Below are positions 1 to 6,604 of a DNA stretch of 15,255 nt, one piece after another; positions within the stretch are counted from its first letter, which is position 1, and every line of letters begins with the position of its first letter. The notes under the pieces were generated by a model, which was not told where the DNA came from, searched no databases, and worked only from the letters and a program-made list of their open reading frames with translations. Source of the DNA: Podila epigama (taxonomy: Eukaryota; Mortierellomycota; Mortierellomycetes; Mortierellales; Mortierellaceae); NCBI GenBank assembly GCA_015679605.1, contig JAAAVE010000161.1:12339-27593 (forward strand), given 5' to 3'. A program made the translations under genes and the position numbers.

Positions 1-1
1 A

Positions 2-717
2 CCAGGCTTTTGGTTGACTCCCACCATCAAGCTCACACCCTGGCGCAACAGTGAGGCAGATATCGCATCTTTGGTCAAGTACCTTAATATGTCAGAGATC
101 TATTCGTTCCTGGTAGGGCCGCCATACCCCTATAAGCCTGAGGATGGACATTTTTGGATCAGTACCCGGCCGCTGGAGATGACACCCAAGGGTACACCAC
201 TGGATTATTGCATCCGCGACATGGCTGCAGGCGGCATGGCCATTGGTTCGGTTCACATTTCTGCCGAGAGTGATGAGAACCTTGATGGAGGTGATATAGG
301 GTATGGTACCAAAAGTGTCAACTGGTGGGATACTTTGCTTCGTTTTTCAGTTGGCTAACGAAAGGATTACCTGACATACCATGGGATATTTCACTCTATG
401 TCTATAGATACTGGTTAGCACCGGAATATCATGGAAAGGGTCTTGTGGCCAAGGCACTTGGGTTGTTGTTGCAAGAGGTGTCGATCAAAGAAGTGGGCAA
501 ACGTAAATTCAACGCACGGGCATTTCAGGGCAACTGGGCGAGCCGTAAGACGATGGAAAAGGTGGGATTTGTGTTTCATGAGGAGATACTGTTGAAGAAT
601 AGGGCGGGAGAGATGGTGCCATCATGGACGATGCGACTTGTCCTAACGGATGAGGATTTGGCACGACGCGAGGTACTTGAGCAGGCGACGCCGTTGCCAG
701 AGCTGGCTTTACTTTGA
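2..717 (+). CDS. GNAT-family N-acetyltransferase, copy 1 (5' end outside window)
   Basis: Probable acetyl-CoA-dependent N-acetyltransferase of the GNAT fold, RimJ/RimL-like (Acetyltransf_3 type); the substrate cannot be told. Two exons are inferred: 2–300 and 408–717, with a phase-2 intron at 301–407 (GTATGG donor, CTATAG acceptor, CTAAC at 355–359). Splicing joins the sequence into IGYWLAPEYHGKG, a classic GNAT core in which G-K-G-L binds the pyrophosphate of acetyl-CoA. The exon 2 helix with NWASRKTMEKVGF is the usual GNAT motif B. The reading frame is open at the window edge; copy 2 suggests about 33 residues are missing. About 12 of 99 residues differ from copy 2 in exon 1 and 8 of about 103 in exon 2. 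No stop or frameshift is seen, so I do not call it a pseudogene. Without splicing it would look like two unrelated ORFs. Confidence 0.85.
301..407 (+). other. Intron of acetyltransferase copy 1
   Basis: A 107-bp GT–AG intron lies here. It is placed by the GTATGG donor, the TCTATAG acceptor, and restoration of the GNAT motif GYWLAPEYHGKG across the junction. The intron of copy 2 sits at the same codon and phase and is alignable over most of its length, with a roughly 10-bp indel. Confidence 0.85.
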
Positions 718-842
718 TACAGTTTAGAAATCACGAGAGTGTGTAATAGATAAATGTTATTGAATTTGTAATTATGAGACGAAGTGCATGGTTATCTTGT
801 AATTGTCCTCACAGACTTGCAATTTTATGACTGACAGATAAA

Positions 843-848
843 AATAAA
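843..848 (+). terminator. Poly(A) signal of acetyltransferase copy 1
   Basis: A canonical AATAAA lies 126 nt after the stop codon of copy 1. Copy 2 has an AATAAA at a comparable place (2335–2340). Confidence 0.6.
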
Positions 849-860
849 AGATAGTCATTC

Positions 861-1030
861 ATTCGGAGATAAATGCACTTTGTCTTTCTTGCTTTCTTGT
901 CATCAGTCATAGCTTCTCGATTGCCGCTCTCATTCGAACAGTCTTTACAACCACCGAGAGAAACATTTTGACACGCACGCTTTCAACTCCACTCACAGAC
1001 TCAAGCACAGCACTCACTCATTCACTCACA
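861..1030 (+). repeat. Direct repeat, unit A (resembles 2464–2645)
   Basis: The segment starts ATTCGGAGATAAATGCAC and later contains TTGACACGCACGCTTTCAA. The matching segment after copy 2 starts ATTCGGAAGACAAAAATTGC and contains TTGACACGCACACTTTCAA, in the same order and spaced about 1.60–1.62 kb away. Identity is partial, with indels. It marks the extent of the tandem duplication beyond the coding region. Confidence 0.7.
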
Positions 1031-1472
1031 TACACTCATACAGAGGCACCTATAAACAACATGACGCTCTCTCAACGCGTACCTGTATGACTATTACCCA
1101 ACTTTTTTTGATGTTGTCATGTTTTGTACCGTGCCGCAGCAAACGGTATCTAAGCTGACAAGGCGCCAATAGATGACTCTTCTGAGTCTTTTTGTTTTCA
1201 ATTTTTTTGTCTTTTGACAAATTTCTGCTCTCATGTTAAGCTTTTTGATTGTTGTGACACCATTTTGGGTGTTCATTTTCATTTTCCCATGACAAAAAAA
1301 AACCCAAAAACCATGTTTGCATTCGTTTAAAAAGGTGGCCTGTTTTTCTTGTTTTTCTCTTACCCATCATTCCACTCCACGCAAACACACATATTGCAAT
1401 CAACAATACACGGTCACGGATCAACAAACACGCACATACGCACATACCTCATCCCTTTACACCAAGACTCCC

Positions 1473-2274
1473 ATGACTAACGCTACAGAAACACAGGCAC
1501 AACTGGATGCCGACGCCAAGGCCAAGGAGAATGAACGACTGACGAAACTGTACCAGTCACATCCAGGCTTTTGGTTAACTCCCACCATCAAGCTCACACC
1601 CTGGCGCGACAATGAGGCAGATATTGCATCTTTAGTCGAATACCTTAACAAGCCAGAGATCTATTCGTTCCTGGTAGGGCCACCTTTCCCCTTCAAGCCG
1701 GAGCACGGCCATTTTTGGATCAGTACCCGACCACTGGAGATGACGCCCAAGGGTACACCACTAGACTATTGCATCCGTGACATGGCTGCAGGTGGCAAGG
1801 CCATTGGTTCGATTCACATTTCTGCCGAGAGTGATGAGAACCTTGATGGAGATGATACAGGGTATGGTACCAAAGCTATCATGTTGACTGGTTGGGAACT
1901 TTGCTTCATTTTTCAGTTGGCTAACAAAAAGATTACCATGGGATTTTTTACTCTATATCTATAGATACTGGTTAGCACCGGAATATCATGGAAAAGGTCT
2001 TGTTGCAAAAGCACTTGGGTTGTTGTTGCAAGAGGTGTCGATCAAAGAAGTGGGCAAACGTAAATTCAACGCACGAGCATTTCAGGGCAACTGGGCAAGT
2101 CGAAAGACGATGGAGAAGGTAGGCTTTGTGCTTCATGAGGAGACGCTGTCCAAGAATAGGGCGGGAGAGTCGGTGCCATCATGGAGGATGCGACTTGTCC
2201 TAACGGATCAGGATTTGGCACGACGCGAGGTATTTGAGCAGGCGACACCATTACCAGAGTTGGTGTTACTTTGA
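1473..2274 (+). CDS. GNAT-family N-acetyltransferase, copy 2 (complete)
   Basis: Probable acetyl-CoA-dependent N-acetyltransferase (GNAT, RimJ/RimL-like), 232 aa, which is slightly long for the family. Exons are 1473–1861 and 1965–2274; the phase-2 intron 1862–1964 (103 bp, GTATGG…CTATAG) restores TGYWLAPEYHGKG. The acetyl-CoA loop GKGLVAKAL and the motif-B helix NWASRKTMEKVGF are intact. I chose the ATG at 1473 (MTNATETQAQ) because it begins a charged, alanine-rich N-terminal helix leading into the conserved LTPTIKLTPW. The frame is open further upstream to 1317, but that stretch looks like untranslated leader. No signal peptide is present, so it is likely cytosolic or nuclear. The gene is a tandem duplicate of the copy about 1.56 kb upstream; substrate unknown. 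Confidence 0.88.
1862..1964 (+). other. Intron of acetyltransferase copy 2
   Basis: A 103-bp GT–AG intron with a GTATGG donor, GCTAAC at about 1919–1924, and a TATCTATAG acceptor after a T-rich stretch. Position and phase match copy 1, so the intron is older than the duplication. Confidence 0.85.
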
Positions 2275-2334
2275 GTCACGTGTGTACTTATGAAGGCGCA
2301 TGGCATGGTGATGTCCGCACAGAAATTGCATTTT

Positions 2335-2340
2335 AATAAA
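2335..2340 (+). terminator. Poly(A) signal of acetyltransferase copy 2
   Basis: AATAAA lies 61 nt after the stop codon, inside an AT-rich stretch. Confidence 0.6.
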
Positions 2341-2463
2341 AAATAATTTTTAATTTTAATTTCTGGTGCGACAAAGAGAGACAGAATAAAAGGAACAAGA
2401 GTGAAGCGAAAGCGAGACTTTGTCGCATTCAAAAAACGGACATGGAGAAGAAGATGAACGTTC

Positions 2464-2645
2464 ATTCGGAAGACAAAAATTGCACCTTTCTTCTATTGTT
2501 GCCATCAATCATCATTCATCACCCATCATTTCATTCATCATCTATCATTCATCATCTATCATTCATCATCCACCAACTGAAAAACAATTTGACACGCACA
2601 CTTTCAATTCTACTCTCATTCAACTCATTCACTCACTCTACCCAA
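2464..2645 (+). repeat. Direct repeat, unit B (resembles 861–1030), upstream of the protease
   Basis: Second member of the repeat pair described at 861–1030. It differs mainly by carrying the ATCATTCATC tandem repeats, which unit A lacks. It lies about 200–380 nt before the protease start codon, so it may include promoter sequence. Confidence 0.65.
2507..2572 (+). repeat. Tandem repeat of ATCATTCATC-type units
   Basis: Near-perfect copies of a 14-nt unit (ATCTATCATTCATC) follow less regular CATCATTCATCACC units. This is a simple-sequence expansion in the protease upstream region, present in only one of the two duplicated flanks. Confidence 0.8.
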
Positions 2646-2841
2646 ACTCGCCATCAGCCCAAAAAGTTCAAGACGTGACATCGTCCTCCACTTCAAATCA
2701 ACACCCTTTTCATTACGATTGACCACAGCTCTTCTCATCACTTCGATTCACTTGTTGAACAAATAACAAACAGCGCACCATCATTCAATCACATTTCCCC
2801 TTAAAGAGAGACCACAGACCACAAAAGCATTCAGATCACTA

Positions 2842-5800
2842 ATGGTCGCCACTTTTGTGTGTCCTCACGGTCCTGCTGTGCAAACAAAAATGGCTCGACA
2901 TCGACCAACAAGACGTGTATCACACAGCTCGTCAGGGACAGCATCTTTAAACCCTACCCCTGTTCCTGTTCCTGTTCCTGCTCATGTTCCTGTTCCTGTT
3001 CCTATTCCAGCCCAAGAGCAAGTTCAATGCAAAATCAACGCAGGCCTTGCCCCTGGTCATCGCCGTAACGGCCATCTCCCCTACCCCAAATCAACCATAA
3101 CATACCATTCAAGGAGTAGACGGAGCAGTCAAATTACATCCACAGGGGATAATGAGAACACTTGCAGTCATGCCAACAACAACAATACCTATACCAACTG
3201 CACAAGCAATACCAGCCTCACCAGCAATCCCACCTTGATCTGCAACAACGTCCGCATCAGACACAGGTCGCTTCGCTTCCACTTGTCTGTTCTATTTCTG
3301 TTCACTGTTCTTAGTCTAGTCTCGGCTGAGCCCTCTCCCTCCTCCTCCTCCTCCTCCTCCTCGACCTTGTCTGAACCTGTAAAGACAAAATCTCGGTTGT
3401 GGATACCCCCAAACGGCGCTACTCCTTTCATCCTCGACCCTCCATCTCAAGAAAAGCACCAAAAAAGTCCACAAACCATCCAGCATCCATCACAGCAATC
3501 ACATCCTATCGATGATACCAACTCCGTTTTGCCATTCACGGGCTTCTCTTCCAAAGCCAAGACCCCCGAGAAGAACACGACCACGACGTCGCCAAAATCC
3601 AAGCTCAACATTGTGAGCATGCCTTTGCAAGATTTAATGGCCGACACAGTGGTAAATAACGTCTTTTCATTTTCTTGTTCGTGTTCACCAGGGTGTCGGA
3701 TGGGCTGAACTGCATGAGCTGCATTTCGTTTGTTTCCAGTCAGCCTTCTCAATATCTCAGAGTGTATGAGAGAGAGCGAGAAAGAGTCGAAAGAAAAAGA
3801 AAGATACATGCAGTGGATACTAGCGTCAAAATGGCACACTACAATGCTGTAATGTTGCATATGAGAGCATTTTCCTCAATTGTCTTTACACTCTAAACGC
3901 AAGAGGACGCTTCTTGGGGTCACTGTTTATTTCTCGTTCCTGAACAGACATTTTCTAACTTAACCCCTGTCTCTGTCTCTCCTTCTGTTGCTCGTCCTTG
4001 TTACTCGTCCTTGTTGCTTGCACCTGTTGCTCTGTTATCATGCCACTCGTTCTATCCATACCCCCCCTGCTTTTAGTACTATGGTAAGTATTGGAGATTG
4101 CACCCTTTGTGGGTGAAAAAAAACGCGACTCGTTTGAAAAAAGGAGGAAAAAATAATTATACTAAAGGCTAACCCAATCTTCTTGTTCCATCCTAATCCT
4201 CAAAAAGGCACCATTGCTGTCGGAACACCTCCTCAAAACTTTACAGTGGTGTTTGACACTGGAAGCAGCGACTTTTGGGTCCCAACTCTAGACTGTGTCA
4301 CTCCTACTTGCTTGACGTTGGCTCGGTATAATAGCTCTGCATCATTGTACGTGGTTACATATTTTTTCTTCTTCAACCGCTGTTTTGCCACCGTAATCGT
4401 CTTGTATTGACACGTCTGTTCAAAATCTGGGTGAAAACACAGGTCATACCGCGCCGAAGGCAAGCCATTCGATATCCGCTATGGCGATGGCTCCCATGTG
4501 AGCGGCTCAACTGGCATGGTAACTACAATGCAGTGCCGCTCTTGTTGTTTATCCTAGTCTGCACACATTTTTACAGTCTCTTTGTCTTTACTGACACGTA
4601 CACAAACATGTACATTCACTCATATCGTTATTAGGAACGTGTTATTTTATCAGGTCGAGAAATTGCCAACCAGTCAATTGGCCTAGCGTCAATTGACGAC
4701 TCGACTATTGCCAAAAAGGGTGTAGAAGGTGTCGTGGGCATTGGATTCGGTCGTGCAGCAAACGTCAAAGGTTTGAAGACCATTCCTTTCTGTTGAAATG
4801 AAAGATAACGACAGACAAAATCAGGCTACTCAACCACTTATCCCCATTGCAAACTGACGTCTTTGTTCTTTGTTCATAGGCTATTCAACCATTGTGGAGA
4901 CAATGCTCTCAAAAAGGTCCTTGGCACAGCCCATTGTGTCGATTTGGCTAGGCAGACAGCGTGTTGGCGGATCAGCCGAGGGCTCTGGCGGAGCGGTAAT
5001 CTTTGGGGGTGTAGACAACACAAAGTTTGTGGGCAACTTTACCTGGACGCCGGTCGCCGACCGGAACGCGTGGAAGATCCCCTTCCAGGCTGTAACCATA
5101 GGTGGCAAGAGCCTGGATATTTCTGGCAATGCGCTCATCGATTCGGGTACCTCGTTGATCATCGTCCCTCCCAAGGATGCCTCTCTCATCCATGGACATA
5201 TACCCGGCGCTATTAATGTAGGTTGGCATGCTGATCACCCGTACATACACACGTTCACAATTCACATTCACATTCACATTCACACACGTGCACGCGCATG
5301 CGATGCTACGGTAACTCATTTATTGTAACGCCATCTGTTTTGCGTCCCGTCTAAAATATAGGCGCCTCAAGTTGGGTGGATTTTGCCATGCAACACTAGT
5401 GTAGGCGATCTCAGCTTCACCATCAATGGGCAGCAGTTCCGTGTGCCTGCAGAGGAGCTGGTTGTTCTGTTTCGCATTCCAGGATATGCTGAATACTGCA
5501 AGAGCGCGGTCGATGCGTCCACGTCCGAATCCGAGACGGACTGGATCCTTGGTGCGTCCTTTATGAAGAACGTGTACAGTGTCTTTGATTATCGTAGCTT
5601 GTCTGTCGGATTTGCGCAGCCCTCAAACATCTACAACACTCTCGCCAACTATACGACTCTGCCCAATCTGTCCGTTCCTCCAGATGGGCAGGGCGGCAAT
5701 GGCTCGAGTGGAAATCATGGCGAACCGGGCGAGACCACGAGCGGTGTCAACAGCGCTGCATCCATGCTCTCCATTTTGAAGGTATGATCTGACTCCCAGC

Positions 5801-5979
5801 TTCAGTTTTCGCACTCGGCATGATAGTTTGTTGCTGTTGTTGTTCTTGCTATTGTTGTTGTGGTTAAGATGTAGTACGAGTACTGCATTCTCACCTTTCT
5901 TTTGTTTTACATTTTTATCATTGTCTAGTCGGATCTTTTCAGACCTCTCTTGCTTGTCATTGTATTTGTCATGCTGTGA
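2842..5979 (+). CDS. Pepsin-like (A1) aspartic protease, probably GPI-anchored
   Basis: Secreted or cell-surface aspartyl endopeptidase. Inferred exons: 2842–3651, 4077–4083, 4208–4346, 4443–4518, 4635–4770, 4880–5217, 5362–5781, 5929–5979; total 1,977 nt, 658 aa. The mature enzyme begins [14 protein letters not shown]. Catalytic Asp289 is in [11 protein letters not shown], flap Tyr332 in YGDGS, and Asp477 in IDSGTS. The 43-residue Asp–Tyr distance equals pepsin's. Cysteine pairs CVTPTC and PC…YC fit the usual disulfides. A hydrophobic segment at about 148–160 ends VSA/E, like a signal cleavage site, but about 145 residues precede it, including Pro-Val repeats; the true start is uncertain. 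Poly-Ser follows it. The last exon adds [16 protein letters not shown] after a small-residue stretch (NSAAS), resembling a GPI signal. If the last intron is not removed, the protein stops at 5787 (643 aa) without this tail. Confidence 0.88.
2956..3012 (+). repeat. CCTGTT simple repeat coding Pro-Val
   Basis: An imperfect hexanucleotide repeat (CCTGTT, with CCTGCT, CATGTT and CCTATT variants) encodes alternating Pro-Val residues at about 38–57 of the protease N-terminal extension. Confidence 0.85.
3340..3363 (+). repeat. TCC repeat coding poly-Ser
   Basis: Seven TCC codons and one TCG encode eight consecutive serines just after the predicted signal cleavage site of the protease. Confidence 0.9.
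3652..4076 (+). other. Intron 1 of the protease gene
   Basis: A 425-bp phase-0 intron with donor GTAAAT and acceptor CTGCTTTTAG. A CTAAC branch-like site at 3955–3959 is followed by a pyrimidine-rich stretch with no AG dinucleotide until 4075–4076, which fixes the 3' splice site. I see no coding exon inside it. Confidence 0.8.
4077..4083 (+). other. 7-nt microexon (TACTATG) of the protease
   Basis: TTTTAG|TACTATG|GTAAGT. It encodes Tyr-Tyr and the first base of Gly, giving the conserved A1-family start [14 protein letters not shown] when joined to the exon at 4208. The three bases before it (TAG, 4074–4076) are an in-frame stop, so an exon using this frame cannot start earlier. The donor is the ideal GTAAGT. 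Confidence 0.8.
5250..5300 (+). repeat. CATTCA/CACG simple repeats in protease intron 6
   Basis: TTCACA-type hexamer repeats followed by alternating purine–pyrimidine sequence (CACACACGTGCACGCGCATGCG) lie within intron 5218–5361. The alternating part could adopt Z-DNA; no function is claimed. Confidence 0.6.
5782..5928 (+). other. Proposed last intron of the protease gene (147 bp)
   Basis: Donor AAG|GTATGA and acceptor TTATCATTGTCTAG with a strong T-rich tract before it. Removing it bypasses the TGA at 5785–5787 and joins phase 0 to a 17-codon exon (5929–5979) ending in a hydrophobic GPI-like tail. An alternative acceptor after GATGTAG (5874) would instead give the also hydrophobic [17 protein letters not shown], ending at 5928. 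Confidence 0.65.
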
Positions 5980-6048
5980 GTGTGAGACCCATTTTCGCCT
6001 ACCTTTTATTTTCAATCAAGTACAATGTGATTTGGTAGGATACACAAC

Positions 6049-6105
6049 AAAGAAAGAAAGAAAAAAGAAAGAGAAAAAGAAAGAAAAGACAAAAAGAAAA
6101 AGTCA
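6049..6105 (+). repeat. Purine-rich GAAA tract
   Basis: Almost uninterrupted A and G on the + strand (AAAGAAAGAAAGAAAAAAG type) with only an occasional C. Low-complexity, near the expected 3' end of the protease transcript. Confidence 0.85.
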
Positions 6106-6376
6106 TTCTTGCAAGTGGCAATAGGCTAATCATGAATGACCAGAGGATAAAGTGTAGGCCTTTTTGTATTTAACAATGTCTTTACATTTAGAATGGACAT
6201 GATGTTCTTCTCTCTACATATCACAAACATATCACAAATGACAAATGGGTTGGGATGCGATGATTTTTATCACAGATGACAAGTGGGGACTTTTCCCCCA
6301 TAGTCATCTCTCACACCCTTAAGAACCAATTTGGTTGGTTCACAACTTTGTCTCTCCACAGAGAAACGAAATGTTG

Positions 6377-6420
6377 CAGACAGAGGCAGACAGAGACAGG
6401 CAGAGACAGACAAGAGAGGA
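6377..6420 (+). repeat. CAGACAGAG-type short tandem repeat
   Basis: Variants of CAGACAGAGGCAGACAGAGA recur with about 10–16 nt spacing, between the protease and the KDM5-like gene. Confidence 0.7.
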
Positions 6421-6503
6421 ATGTCAAATTCTTTTTTATTTTTCAATCGTTCCATTTCCTCATTCATCCAATCATCTCTCTTTTATTTTTTTTGGTCACT
6501 CTT

Positions 6504-6567
6504 CCAATGAGCCGCTCCTAGACCTGAACACCCCTCCCTGTCCTCACTCCCTCACTCGCCTTTATAA
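6504..6567 (+). promoter_or_regulatory. Likely core promoter of the KDM5-like gene (CCAAT and TATA)
   Basis: CCAAT at 6504–6508 and TTTATAA at 6561–6567, 58 bp apart, in a C/T-rich stretch ending just before the start codon at 6605. The spacing implies transcription starting only a few bases to tens of bases before the ATG, so a short leader. Inferred from motifs only. Confidence 0.5.
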
Positions 6568-6604
6568 CCACCTCTACAATCCTTAATATCATTGTCACCA
6601 CAAT

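Larger units (their letters stand above)
718..1472 (+). other. Intergenic region between the two acetyltransferase copies
   Basis: The first part (718 to about 1030) is the duplicated downstream flank of copy 1; it aligns in patches with 2275 to about 2645. The rest, up to the start codon at 1473, must hold the promoter of copy 2. It is AT- and pyrimidine-rich, with CTATAAAC near 1050 and C/A-rich sequence (repeated CACATACGCACATAC-like runs) just before the ATG. Short minus-strand ORFs (1094–1282, 1236–1445) have no recognisable features. I see no convincing gene here. Confidence 0.7.
2275..2841 (+). other. Intergenic region between acetyltransferase copy 2 and the protease
   Basis: It holds the 3' end of copy 2 (AATAAA at 2335–2340, another at about 2383), then the likely promoter and leader of the aspartic protease. 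The middle carries ATCATTCATC-type tandem repeats (about 2507–2572). No TATA box is clear to me. The small ORFs here (2420–2722, 2442–2678) are products of the repeat composition and are not called. Confidence 0.6.
5980..6604 (+). other. Intergenic region between the protease and the KDM5-like gene
   Basis: It holds the protease 3' end (no clear AATAAA), a long A/G-only tract (about 6049–6105, GAAAGAAA-type), a CAGACAGAG-type repeat (about 6377–6420) and the promoter of the next gene. No credible gene is seen; the ORFs crossing the A/G tract (5828–6124) and 6276–6586 have no family features. Confidence 0.65.

Noticed and set aside
325-717. Second half of acetyltransferase copy 1 as a separate gene, or copy 1 as a frameshifted pseudogene
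   Set aside because: A GT–AG intron at the same place in both copies explains the frame change and restores the GNAT motif.
1317-1472. Upstream start for acetyltransferase copy 2 (52 more residues)
   Set aside because: The extra residues are His/Thr/Cys-rich, derived from a C/A-rich leader, and do not look like a GNAT N-terminus. The ATG at 1473 is a better start.
2507-2572. Possible CRISPR-like array from regular repeats
   Set aside because: Units are about 14 nt and contiguous with no spacers, and the genome is eukaryotic. It is a simple tandem repeat.
3447-3860. 137-codon minus-strand ORF over protease exon 1
   Set aside because: It is antisense to a clearly coding exon, Cys/Ser-rich by composition, with no recognised domain or splice logic.
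5828-6124. 98-codon ORF with a long Leu run after the protease
   Set aside because: The Leu run comes from a TTG/TTC-rich intron tract, and the C-terminal Lys run comes from the GAAA tract. It is better explained as intron plus 3' sequence.
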